In this document: positions 56,075-64,000 of the stretch, in pieces
How positions within the stretch are numbered: position 1 is the first letter of the stretch
Layout: the number at the start of each line of letters is the position of its first letter
Assembly (NCBI RefSeq): GCF_900102175.1
Contig: NZ_FNKN01000001.1
Span: 558,001-622,000 of the forward strand
DNA: 64,000 nt
DNA from: Microbacterium sp. cf332
Lineage (GTDB): Bacteria > Actinomycetota > Actinomycetes > Actinomycetales > Microbacteriaceae
Direction: 5' to 3'
Translations under genes and position numbers: made by a program
The notes under the pieces: generated by a model
Told to the model about the DNA's origin: nothing
Database searches by the model: none
What the model saw: only the letters and a program-made list of their open reading frames with translations

Positions 56075-57678
56075 GCCGCCGCGCCACGCCCGCTGCGCCG
56101 GCGGGATCGCGCGTCGTCGTCATCGGCGGCGGCATCGCGGGGCTGTCGACCGCCGCGCTCCTGGCTGAGGAGGGCTACGCCGTCACCGTCATCGAGGCGC
56201 GCGACGAGACCGGCGGACGGGCGGGCTCGTGGGAGAGCGACGGCTTCCGCTTCGACACCGGTCCGAGCTGGTACCTCATGCCCGAGGTGTTCGAGCACTT
56301 CTTCGCGCTCCTGGGCACCAGTGCCGCCGCCGAGCTCGACCTGGTCCCCCTGGTGCCCGCTTACCGGGTGTACGCCGAACCCGAGGACGACGGTGCCGGG
56401 GAGTACATCGACGTCGTCTCGGGACGCGCTGAGGCGACCGCGCTGTTCGAGAGCCGCGAGAACGGTGCCGGAGCCCGTCTCGACGAGTACCTCGATTCCG
56501 CGGCCGACGCCTACGACCTCGCCGTGTCGAAGTTCCTCTACGACACCTACGCCTCGACCGAGGGGCTGCGCGACCCCGATCTGCTACGCCGCGTGCCCAC
56601 GCTGGCGCCGCTGCTGACGCGTTCGTTGAATCGCTACGTCGAGAGCCGCTTCGAGGATCCGATGCTGCGGCAGGTACTGGGCTATCCGGCGGTGTTCCTG
56701 GGCTCGTCACCCTATGACGTGCCCAGCCTCTACCACCTCATGAGCCACCTCGATCTCGACGACGCCGTGCTCTATCCGCGCGGCGGGTTCACCGAGATCA
56801 TCGCGGCGATCGAGCGCCTCGCTCGCGCGCGCGGCGTCGAGGTGCGCACCGGTACGGCCGTGTCGCAGATCCTCACCGCACCCGACGGCACCGCCACCGG
56901 CGTGCGCCTCGCCGACACGTCCGAGGTCGCCGCCGACCTCGTGGTCTCGACCGCCGATCTGCATCACACCGAGACGGTCCTGCTCCCGCCGGAGCGCCAG
57001 TCCTATCCCGAGCGGTGGTGGCAGAAGCGCACGCCGAGTTTCGGCGCGTTGCTCATCCTGCTCGGCGTGGACGGCGAGCTGCCCGAGCTCGCGCATCACA
57101 CGCTCCTGTTCACGAGCGCGTGGCGAGAGAACTTCGACGCGATCTCGGGCCGCGACACCCGCATCCCGGATCCGGCTTCGCTCTACGTCTGCCGTCCGAG
57201 TGCGACCGATGACACGGTCGTCCCCCCGGGCTCCGAGAACCTGTTCGTGCTCGTGCCGATCCCCGCCGATCCCGAGCTCGGACGCGGTGGAGTCGACGGC
57301 GGCGGCGACCCGGTCATCGAGGCCGCCGCAGATCAGGCGATCGCGCAGATCGCCGCATGGACCGGGGTCCCCGACCTCGCCGCGCGCGTGCGTGTGCGGC
57401 GGACCATCGCGCCCGCCGACTTCGCCCGCGATCTCGGGGCGTGGCGGGGCAACTCGCTCGGCCTCGCCCACACGCTCGGCCAGAGCGCGCTCTTCCGGCC
57501 CCGGAACGCATCGAAGAAGGTGCCCGGGCTCTTCTACGCCGGCTCGTCGGTACTGCCGGGTATCGGGCTGCCGATGTGCCTGATCTCGGCGGAGCTCGTC
57601 GTGAAGCGTCTGCGTGGCGATACGACGGCAGGTCCTCTCGCCGAGCCCGCTCCCGCGCCCGTGCCGCCGACCGGCTGA
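56071..57678 (+). CDS. crtI: Phytoene desaturase
   Basis: A 535-residue FAD enzyme that desaturates phytoene to lycopene in four steps. The FAD motif VVVIGGGIAGLSTAALLAEE is at the start, RFDTGPSWYLMPEVFEHFF follows, and the C-terminal signature LFYAGSSVLPGIGLPMCLIS is intact. The ATG at 56071 overlaps the crtB stop. The long open frame reaching back to 55522 is a shadow over crtB. Confidence 0.95.
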   Translation: MSRRATPAAPAGSRVVVIGGGIAGLSTAALLAEEGYAVTVIEARDETGGRAGSWESDGFRFDTGPSWYLMPEVFEHFFALLGTSAAAELDLVPLVPAYRVYAEPEDDGAGEYIDVVSGRAEATALFESRENGAGARLDEYLDSAADAYDLAVSKFLYDTYASTEGLRDPDLLRRVPTLAPLLTRSLNRYVESRFEDPMLRQVLGYPAVFLGSSPYDVPSLYHLMSHLDLDDAVLYPRGGFTEIIAAIERLARARGVEVRTGTAVSQILTAPDGTATGVRLADTSEVAADLVVSTADLHHTETVLLPPERQSYPERWWQKRTPSFGALLILLGVDGELPELAHHTLLFTSAWRENFDAISGRDTRIPDPASLYVCRPSATDDTVVPPGSENLFVLVPIPADPELGRGGVDGGGDPVIEAAADQAIAQIAAWTGVPDLAARVRVRRTIAPADFARDLGAWRGNSLGLAHTLGQSALFRPRNASKKVPGLFYAGSSVLPGIGLPMCLISAELVVKRLRGDTTAGPLAEPAPAPVPPTG

Positions 57679-57681
57679 CCG

Positions 57682-58014
57682 GTGGCGGGCCTGTACCTCG
57701 TCGCCCTGCTCGGCTCGCTCTGCGGGGTCGGGCTGCTCGATCGCCGGTTCCGCCTGGCCTTCTGGCGCGACCGTCGTCGCACGGTCGTCGCCTCGTGCGT
57801 CGGCGCGGTGTTCTTCCTGGTCTGGGACGCCGTGGGCATCGCGACGGGCGTCTTCGTGAAGGGCGACAGCTCGCTGTTGCTCGGCATCGATCTCGCCCCG
57901 CACCTGCCGCTCGAGGAGCCGATTTTCCTGCTCTTCCTCAGCTACCTCGCGCTCGTGCTCGCGGGAGCCGCGCGCCGCCGCGGTGACGCTCGCAGAACGG
58001 ATGCGGCGCCATGA
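57682..58014 (+). CDS. crtYe: C50 carotenoid epsilon-cyclase subunit
   Basis: A 110-residue membrane protein of the heterodimeric lycopene cyclase type, with three helices and the conserved FLVWDAVGIATGVF and LPLEEPIFLLFLSYL segments. It starts with GTG 3 bp after crtI and overlaps crtYf by 4 bp. In C. glutamicum, CrtYe and CrtYf together cyclise the C50 intermediate made by CrtEb. Confidence 0.9.
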   Translation: MAGLYLVALLGSLCGVGLLDRRFRLAFWRDRRRTVVASCVGAVFFLVWDAVGIATGVFVKGDSSLLLGIDLAPHLPLEEPIFLLFLSYLALVLAGAARRRGDARRTDAAP

Positions 58015-58313
58015 CCTATGCGCTGATCGTCGTACCGTTCATCGTCGTGACCGCTGTGGTCACGCTGATCTCGGCGCGACGACCGCGCTTCGGCGCGCGG
58101 ATGGTCTGGTCCACGGCAGCGGCTGTCGCTCTCATCGTGCTGACGGCGGTCTTCGACAACGTCATGATCGCCGTGGGCCTGTTCACCTATCCCGAGGAGC
58201 ACCTCAGCGGGGTCCGCATCGGTCTCGCCCCGATCGAGGACTTCGCCTATCCCCTGTGCGCGGCCTTCCTCGTGCCCGCCATCGCGTCCTTTCTGGAAAG
58301 GCCCGACAGATGA
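58011..58313 (+). CDS. crtYf: C50 carotenoid epsilon-cyclase subunit
   Basis: A 100-residue partner of CrtYe with three membrane helices and the segments FDNVMIAVGLFTY and LGIAPIEDF-like GLAPIEDFAYPLCAAFLV. It overlaps crtYe and crtEb by 4 bp each. Whether the final pigment has epsilon rings (decaprenoxanthin), gamma rings (sarcinaxanthin) or beta rings cannot be told by eye. Confidence 0.9.
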   Translation: MTYALIVVPFIVVTAVVTLISARRPRFGARMVWSTAAAVALIVLTAVFDNVMIAVGLFTYPEEHLSGVRIGLAPIEDFAYPLCAAFLVPAIASFLERPDR

Positions 58314-59188
58314 CCGCGACCCGATCGCTGCCTCGCCAGCTGTTCGTCGCCTCGCGACCGGTGAGCTGGATCAACACCGCCTACCCCTTCGCGGCCGCCT
58401 ACCTGCTCACGACCCGCGAGATCGACGCCACCCTGATCATCGGCACCCTCTTCTTCCTCGTGCCCTACAACCTGGCGATGTACGGCATCAACGACGTCTT
58501 CGACTACGAGTCGGATCTGCGCAACCCGCGTAAGGGCGGCGCGCACGGCGCGATCCTCGACCGCACCGTGCACCGCGCCACCCTGTGGGCCGCGGCGCTG
58601 TCGTGCCTGCCGTTCGTCGTGTATCTGGCGATCGTCGGGTCACCGCTCTCGTGGCTGGTGCTCGCCTCGAGCCTCTTCTTCGTGGTGTTCTACAGCGCAC
58701 CGCCGCTGCGCCTGAAGGAACGCCCGTTCGCCGATTCGATGACCAGCAGCATCCACTTCTTCTCGCCCGCCGTCTACGGCCTGGTTCTGGCCGGCGCCAC
58801 CTGGACCTGGCAGCTGAGTGTCATCCTGGTCGCGTTCGCGGCGTGGGGCGTGGCCTCGCACGCCTTCGGCGCCGTGCAGGACGTCCTGGCCGACCGCGAG
58901 GCGGGCATCGCGTCGATAGCGACGGTCCGCGGTGCCCGGTGGACCGTCCGCTTCGCACTCACGTGCTATGCGGCCGCCGGTGCTCTGATGCTCGCGACCG
59001 CATGGCCCGGCCAGCTCGCCGCCCTCGTGGCCGTGCCCTACCTCGTGACCCTGTGGCCGTACCGCGACATCACCGACGAGACGTGCGAGCGCGCGACGAC
59101 CGGGTGGGATCGGTTCCTGTGGCTCAATCAGCTCGCCGGGTTCCTCGTGACCCTGCTGCTCGCCGGCTGGTGGCTGCTCACGGAGTGA
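58310..59188 (+). CDS. crtEb: Lycopene elongase (UbiA-family prenyltransferase)
   Basis: A 292-residue UbiA-type membrane prenyltransferase that adds two C5 units to lycopene, giving the C50 skeleton. The Asp-rich motif reads MYGINDVFDYESD, and a second one lies in GAVQDVLADREAG; about eight hydrophobic helices are visible. The ATG at 58310 overlaps the crtYf stop. It is the last gene of the crt operon; the next gene is on the other strand. Confidence 0.92.
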   Translation: MTATRSLPRQLFVASRPVSWINTAYPFAAAYLLTTREIDATLIIGTLFFLVPYNLAMYGINDVFDYESDLRNPRKGGAHGAILDRTVHRATLWAAALSCLPFVVYLAIVGSPLSWLVLASSLFFVVFYSAPPLRLKERPFADSMTSSIHFFSPAVYGLVLAGATWTWQLSVILVAFAAWGVASHAFGAVQDVLADREAGIASIATVRGARWTVRFALTCYAAAGALMLATAWPGQLAALVAVPYLVTLWPYRDITDETCERATTGWDRFLWLNQLAGFLVTLLLAGWWLLTE

Positions 59189-59218
59189 GCCGCCACCAGC
59201 GCGGTCGGTTCCGCCCGG

Positions 59219-60793
59219 TCAGGCCGTGGGGATCGGTGACGTGGCACCGGCCGTCTCGATGATGCGGCTCGAGCGGATGGGGTGTCCCTGCGTCGTGAGG
59301 CAGCGCCCCGTCGCGAGGTCCCATTTCCAGTCGTGCAGCGAGCAGGTCAGCACGCCGTCCTCGATCTTCCCGGTCTTGGTGAGATCGGCGCGCAGGTGCG
59401 GGCAGCGCCGTTGCACGGTCCAATCGCCGAGCTCGGCGTCCTCGGTCTGATCGGACTGCTCCGCGTACCAGTTCTCGACGTACTCGATACGGTCGCGCGA
59501 GAGGCACTTGAGGAAGGTCGTCAGGAACTCGTTGAACTTGCCGCTGCGCCCCACCTCGAACTGCATCGAGAGGAAGATCGAGTTCGACCAGTCGATCTCG
59601 TGATCGCGGATGTTCGTCGAAACGAGGTCGGCGGGGATCGTGTACCAGTAGATGCACTCCTCCCCCGCGTACTCGCGCACCTTCGCCTTGGGGAAATCGA
59701 CGACCATATCGAGGTCGCCGATGCGGAAGCGCACCATCCCGCCGACGCCGTTGCGGATGGTCCGCGCGCGGCGCAGCAGCGGCTCCCACCACTGCTTGAT
59801 CGCGGCGAGCATCTCGTCGGGCGGAAGGATCGGCGCACGGCGCTCGACCTCGGCGCGCACCTCGGCCTGCCGACTGTCGCGCTGCTCGGCGAGGTACGCC
59901 CACTTGTCCGAGAAGATCCGCTCGATCTCGGCGTCGGTGTACAGGGTCTGGGAGATCTCGAGCTCGCCGCCGTTCAGGTCGACCTGGGTCCCGGGGACGA
60001 AGAGGTAGCCCTTCTGATCGGGACGCTCCTCGGCCATATGGGCGAGGAACTGCGCCTGATCGGTGAAGATCGAGTCGTCCTGCTCTCCCCAGCCGTTGTA
60101 GCGGAACAGCTCGTCGCGCAGGAACATCGGCGGCCCCGCCATGGGGAAGACGTGCGGCGCGTCGACCTTGTCGATGTAGTACATCGCACGCTTGTTCTGC
60201 GCGTCGCGCTTCAACTGGGCGAAGTTCTGCTTCGCGTCCTGCGGCAGGTCGTAGACCATCGGCCACCAGATCGCGCCGGACACCTGGGTGAAGTACGCCT
60301 CCGGGGTGCCGAACGAGAGCAGCTTCTCGAGATCGAGCGGGTGCGAGTCGTTCTGGTTCAGGATCGAGGCCGTGCCGTCGTCGACCGAGAGCGACGAGTC
60401 GCCGATCGGCCCGTCGCTCGGAGCGCGCAGGGGCGTCACCATCACCTTCAGGTCGCCGAACTCGAGGGGCACCCCCGCCTGGGTGTAGATGATGTTCTCG
60501 TAGCCGAGATCGCGCAGGTCGCGCTCGAGGTCGTCCGTCGGATAGTCGGGCAGCAGCACGCGGATGTCGGTGGGGACGTGCGCGCGGAGCAGCGCGGGGT
60601 CGAAGTGATCGCGGTGGCGGTGCGAGATGTAGAGGAAGTCGGCTCGACCGAACCGCTCCCAGTCGAGGCCGCGGTTGTCGGGGAACGGGAACCACGATCC
60701 GAAGAAGCTCGGTCCGACGACCGGGTCGCAGAGGATGCTGCCCCCTGCCGTCTCTATGAACATTCCGGCGTGTCCCAGGCCTGTGATGCGCAT
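59219..60793 (-). CDS. Metallo-beta-lactamase-fold protein with C-terminal Rieske domain
   Basis: A 524-residue two-domain protein. The N-terminus is an UlaG-like metallo-beta-lactamase fold with HxHxDH at His58, His60, Asp62 and His63. About 240 residues of unassigned sequence follow. The C-terminus is a Rieske domain with Cys464-x-His466 and Cys484-x2-His487. The same two domains occur in CMP-N-acetylneuraminate hydroxylase, but there the Rieske domain comes first. A strong AGGAGG lies 8 bases before the ATG. It could be an iron oxygenase; substrate unknown. It is monocistronic, after the crt operon. Confidence 0.87.
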   Translation of the reverse strand: MRITGLGHAGMFIETAGGSILCDPVVGPSFFGSWFPFPDNRGLDWERFGRADFLYISHRHRDHFDPALLRAHVPTDIRVLLPDYPTDDLERDLRDLGYENIIYTQAGVPLEFGDLKVMVTPLRAPSDGPIGDSSLSVDDGTASILNQNDSHPLDLEKLLSFGTPEAYFTQVSGAIWWPMVYDLPQDAKQNFAQLKRDAQNKRAMYYIDKVDAPHVFPMAGPPMFLRDELFRYNGWGEQDDSIFTDQAQFLAHMAEERPDQKGYLFVPGTQVDLNGGELEISQTLYTDAEIERIFSDKWAYLAEQRDSRQAEVRAEVERRAPILPPDEMLAAIKQWWEPLLRRARTIRNGVGGMVRFRIGDLDMVVDFPKAKVREYAGEECIYWYTIPADLVSTNIRDHEIDWSNSIFLSMQFEVGRSGKFNEFLTTFLKCLSRDRIEYVENWYAEQSDQTEDAELGDWTVQRRCPHLRADLTKTGKIEDGVLTCSLHDWKWDLATGRCLTTQGHPIRSSRIIETAGATSPIPTA

Positions 60794-60918
60794 GACGGTG
60801 ACCTCCTGTTGCGACTGATCGAGTCTACGTGAGCCCTCGCCGAGCGCCGGCTGTGGGCGGCCGTGTCAGATCGCCCGGGAGCGGCACACACGTGGGCCAC
60901 GGCACCCCTGCGCCACGG

Positions 60919-63849
60919 TCACGCGAGGAGATCGCGGATGTCGTCCGCGGTGAGCGCCGTGGAGAACGCGCCGTCGTCGTCGAGGACCGCTCCGATCAGG
61001 CGGGCCTTGCGTCGCTGCAGGTCGACGACCTTCTCTTCGATCGTGCCGGCCGCGACCAGGCGGTAGACCGTGACCGGACGTTCCTGCCCGATGCGGTGCG
61101 CGCGGTCGATGGCCTGCTGCTCGGCGGCCGGATTCCACCACGGATCGAGGAGGAACACGTAGTCCGCCTCTGTCAGGGTCAGGCCCACCCCTCCGGCCTT
61201 GAGGCTGATGAGGAACACCGGATCCTGACCCTGCCGGAACGCCTCGACCACCTCGGCGCGACGCGTCGTCGAGCCGTCGAGTCGGACGACGCCGATGCCG
61301 GCGGCTCGCAGATCGGCCTCGACGATGTCCAGGAACGAGGTGAACTGGCTGAACACGAGCGCGCGATGCCCCTCGGCGATGACGGCGTCGAGGCGCCCCC
61401 GGAGGGCGTCGAGCTTGCTCGGGACGAGGCCGGGCCCGCCGGCGTCGACCAGTCCCGGGGCGAGCGCGAGCAGGCGCAGGAGGGTCAGCGAACGGAAGAC
61501 GATGAAGCGCTGACTGTCGAGGTCGTCGAGGAGGCCCAGCACCTTTCGGCGTTCGCGCTGCAGGACCCGCTCGTACACCGCACGGTGCCCGCTCGAGAGT
61601 TCGACGAGCACATCCTGCTCCTGGCGGGGCGGCAGCTCCGGCGCGACGATGTCCTTGGTTCGGCGCAGCAGGAACGGGCGGAGCCGACGGCGCAGGCGGC
61701 CCAGCCGACGCTCCCGAGCAGGCCCGCCCTCGAGGTTCTCGTCGACCCGTCCCCGCTCGATGGGCGTGACGTACTCCTCGCGGAATCGACGGGCCGAGGG
61801 GAACAGGCCGGGCGAGGTGAGCGAGAGGATCGCCCAGAGGTCGACGAGGCTGTTCTCGAGCGGGGTGCCGGTCGCGGCGAACACGACGTCGGCCCGCAGA
61901 TCGAGCGCCGCACGATGGACCCGCGTGCGAGGGTTCTTCACGTACTGGGCCTCGTCGAGGACGAGGGTCGACCACGTGGTCGCGGCGAATGACGGCGCGT
62001 CCAGGCGCAGGACGGCGTACGAGGTGATGACGACGTCGGCATCGAGCCCGTCGAGGCGGGTCCCCGTCGCATCGACCACCCGCACCCGCATCCCGGGGAC
62101 GTGACGAGCTGCCTCATCGCGCCAGGACGACACGACGGAGGTCGGCGCGACGACGAGCGCCGGACGCGTCTCGCCGGCCTCGCGCGCCCGTTCGAGAAGA
62201 GCGAGCAGCTGCAGCGTCTTGCCGAGCCCCATATCGTCGGCGAGGATGCCGCCCAGCCTCGCGTCATGGAGCGCCGAGAGCCAGGCGAGGCCGTCGTGCT
62301 GATACGGCCGAAGGGTGGCCACCACGCCTTGAGGCGGGCGGATTCCCGGGAAGTCCTCCGCACCCCCGGTGCGACCACCCGAGCGCATCGCCTCGACGGA
62401 GGATCGCCAGCGGGCCGCGGGTTCCGCCTCGTCGGCGAGGTCCTCGAAATCGGTCCAGAGCTGCAGCTGATACCGGCTCACGCGCGTGCTGCCGGCCTCC
62501 CACTCGACCAGGTCGCGCGAGTCCTCGATCAGGTCGCGCAGCCGGTCGAGCGCAGGATGCGCGAGGGCGAAGTACGCCCCGTCCGAGAGGAGCATCTTCT
62601 TCCGCCGCTGGGCGAGCGCCGTGAAGAGCGGGCGGAACGGGATGCGCCGCCCCTCGATCTCGACGTGCACGCCGAGCTCGAACCAGTCGGCATCGGTCGT
62701 CTCGACGGTCCGGACGGTGATGCGCGGATCGCCCGACAGCTCGCGATAAGCCCGTGATACGCCGGAGGTCTCGACGTGGACTCCGTCGAGGCGCTGCAGC
62801 GCCGGCAGCACCTCGGCCGTGAACTCCGCCGCTCCGACACCGCTCCGCTGCCCCGAGGGCAGGAACGGCTCGTCGGTCACGGCCGACCACGCGGCTTCGA
62901 GAGCCCCCCGCAACACGCCGCGTCCATCGTCGGAATCGGGCCGTTCGTCCCACGGGACCCGTCCGCTGCCGGGCACCTGCCAGACGATCGCATACACGAG
63001 CTCGTCCCGCGGACGCTGCTCGACCGCGACGACCGCCGTCGTCCGCTCGGGAGCCGGCAGGCTCACCCCTGCCGACGCGACGACCGTCGCCTCGCGCGCG
63101 AGCCGCGGGTAGGCGTCGCGAAAGAACTCGCGGCGCTCGTCAGGCGGAACGGTCACCGGTCCCCCGGCGGCGAGCAGCGCTCGGATGCCGACGCCGAGCA
63201 TCGCGGGAGCGAACACCACGTGCAGGGCGTCACCCACCTGCTCGACCGCGTAGACCCCGACATGGCCGAGGGGTCGCGCTCGCTCGGCGACGACGTCGCC
63301 GACGCGCACGACCGCGGCCAGCCGCAGGGCGCCCGCGACGTCGTCGACGCGAACGTCCACCGACGCCGCGTCCGCCAGGCGGATCTCCTGGTCGGGGCGG
63401 GTCGGGACGATCGGGATGCCGAGCCCGGCCGCTGCGCGCAGATGCGGCCAGAGCAGCTCGGAGTCGGCTCCGTCGAGGGTCAGCCAGTCGGAGTCGCCGA
63501 ACCCACCGAGCAGCCGGGCATCGTGCGCGATCCCGTACAGCGTCGAGAACCAGCGCGCGCGCGCCGCATCCACGCGCCAGGCGCCGCGCCGGAGCGACTC
63601 CCACGTCTCGTCGCCCTGCACCCAGCGCCCGCTGGCGCCGCTCCGCGACAGCGGCCGGACGGCGAGGCGCAGCTCGCCGTCGGAGGTGGCGACGCTGCGC
63701 GGGGTCGCCGGCTGCACGCGCCGCGGACCCCAGTGCGCCTCGGATGCGCTCTCGCGCTGCCGGAGCTGCACCCCCAGCGCGACGGCCGTCTCGCCGGACG
63801 CCGTGGGAGCGAGCACGGAGCGCCAGGAGGCTGCGGTGCGATCGTTCAC
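60919..63849 (-). CDS. SNF2-family DEAD/DEAH-box helicase
   Basis: A 976-residue Swi2/Snf2 ATPase. Residues about 490-960 carry the helicase motifs: LADDMGLGKTLQL (I), VVAPTSVVSSW (Ia), LDEAQYVKN (II), AATGTPLENSLVDLW (III), KAGGVGLTL (V) and DRAHRIGQERPV (VI). The N-terminal half holds an SNF2-associated region of low similarity and no SWIM zinc finger that I can see. It starts with GTG at 63849. Roles in DNA repair or transcription recycling are common for the family. Confidence 0.92.
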   Translation of the reverse strand: MNDRTAASWRSVLAPTASGETAVALGVQLRQRESASEAHWGPRRVQPATPRSVATSDGELRLAVRPLSRSGASGRWVQGDETWESLRRGAWRVDAARARWFSTLYGIAHDARLLGGFGDSDWLTLDGADSELLWPHLRAAAGLGIPIVPTRPDQEIRLADAASVDVRVDDVAGALRLAAVVRVGDVVAERARPLGHVGVYAVEQVGDALHVVFAPAMLGVGIRALLAAGGPVTVPPDERREFFRDAYPRLAREATVVASAGVSLPAPERTTAVVAVEQRPRDELVYAIVWQVPGSGRVPWDERPDSDDGRGVLRGALEAAWSAVTDEPFLPSGQRSGVGAAEFTAEVLPALQRLDGVHVETSGVSRAYRELSGDPRITVRTVETTDADWFELGVHVEIEGRRIPFRPLFTALAQRRKKMLLSDGAYFALAHPALDRLRDLIEDSRDLVEWEAGSTRVSRYQLQLWTDFEDLADEAEPAARWRSSVEAMRSGGRTGGAEDFPGIRPPQGVVATLRPYQHDGLAWLSALHDARLGGILADDMGLGKTLQLLALLERAREAGETRPALVVAPTSVVSSWRDEAARHVPGMRVRVVDATGTRLDGLDADVVITSYAVLRLDAPSFAATTWSTLVLDEAQYVKNPRTRVHRAALDLRADVVFAATGTPLENSLVDLWAILSLTSPGLFPSARRFREEYVTPIERGRVDENLEGGPARERRLGRLRRRLRPFLLRRTKDIVAPELPPRQEQDVLVELSSGHRAVYERVLQRERRKVLGLLDDLDSQRFIVFRSLTLLRLLALAPGLVDAGGPGLVPSKLDALRGRLDAVIAEGHRALVFSQFTSFLDIVEADLRAAGIGVVRLDGSTTRRAEVVEAFRQGQDPVFLISLKAGGVGLTLTEADYVFLLDPWWNPAAEQQAIDRAHRIGQERPVTVYRLVAAGTIEEKVVDLQRRKARLIGAVLDDDGAFSTALTADDIRDLLA

Positions 63850-63895
63850 GAGTCGGTCCTCACCCGAGGATCCTCTCGCGCGCCTCGGACGTCGG

Positions 63896-64000
63896 TCAGC
63901 CGAGTCGCGCGACGCGACCGAGCACGCCGTGCACGAAGGCGCCCGATCCGTCGGTCGAGAACTCCTTCGCCAGCTCGACCGCCTCGTCGATCGCGACCGC
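63896..64000 (-). CDS. nusB: Transcription antitermination factor NusB (C-terminal part)
   Basis: Only the last 34 codons are inside the window. They read AVAIDEAVELAKEFSTDGSG then AFVHGVLGRVARLG and stop, which matches the end of NusB (the IDEAVELAK..S....F.NGVL pattern). NusB binds boxA RNA with NusE in rRNA antitermination. The stop is 46 bp from the helicase start on the same strand. Confidence 0.85.
   Translation of the reverse strand, partial: AVAIDEAVELAKEFSTDGSGAFVHGVLGRVARLG

Overview
The window is high-GC actinobacterial DNA that looks like Microbacteriaceae, most likely Microbacterium or a close relative. The signs are dense GTG/ATG starts with 4-bp stop/start overlaps, many apparently leaderless starts, a DUF3039 protein, Ku plus a POL-PE-LIG LigD, and a C50-carotenoid cluster in the order crtE-crtB-crtI-crtYe-crtYf-crtEb beside a MarR regulator. 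I see no insertion sequence, prophage, integrase or CRISPR array. Gene calls rest on reading protein motifs by eye; no database search was run.

Layout. 1-7936 (minus) is an operon of a DUF917 protein, a hydantoinase/oxoprolinase-family ATPase and an oligopeptide-type ABC importer whose DppC and DppD are fused; a PucR regulator (8010-9491) diverges from it. 9588-11156 holds an FMN flavoprotein and a phthalate-dioxygenase-type reductase. 11166-16758 (minus) is putA, a PaiB-like protein and an amidohydrolase, with a divergent LysR. 17757-25838 is an accessory amino-acid catabolic locus: polar amino-acid ABC importer, a regulator built of two IclR-like modules, a MSOX/SolA-type flavin oxidase, an alpha/beta hydrolase, a cupin and ornithine cyclodeaminase. 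25920-29043 is a LysR regulator divergent from mesX-mesD, an oxygen-dependent, folate-independent methionine synthase pair. 29150-34521 carries an FNT channel, tRNA-Leu, a DedA protein, and divergent ku/ligD. 34522-35141 is a non-coding stretch of degenerate repeats. 35142-42251 contains rdgB, rph, murI, pncB, DUF3039 and an ABC exporter whose ATPase has a very long Glu-Pro tail. 42457-49533 is a cell-surface polymer block: cytidylyltransferase, three glycerophosphotransferase-like enzymes and a GT2. 49577-53476 holds an HtrA-type protease, a transaminase/omega-amidase pair, a 39-residue small ORF and the initiator tRNA. 53588-59188 is the MarR-controlled C50 carotenoid operon. 59219-64000 carries a metallo-beta-lactamase-Rieske protein, a SNF2 helicase and the end of nusB.

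How genes work together. The most interesting signal is in 17757-25838. A 24-bp dyad (GCAAAC-N12-RTTTGC type) lies before the ABC importer operon, before the flavin oxidase and before ocd. In all three its centre is exactly 55 bp from the centre of a plausible -10 hexamer. This suggests one regulon, probably controlled by the tandem IclR-type protein, that imports an amino-acid-like compound, oxidises it, and feeds ornithine and proline towards PutA and glutamate. The substrate is not known from sequence.
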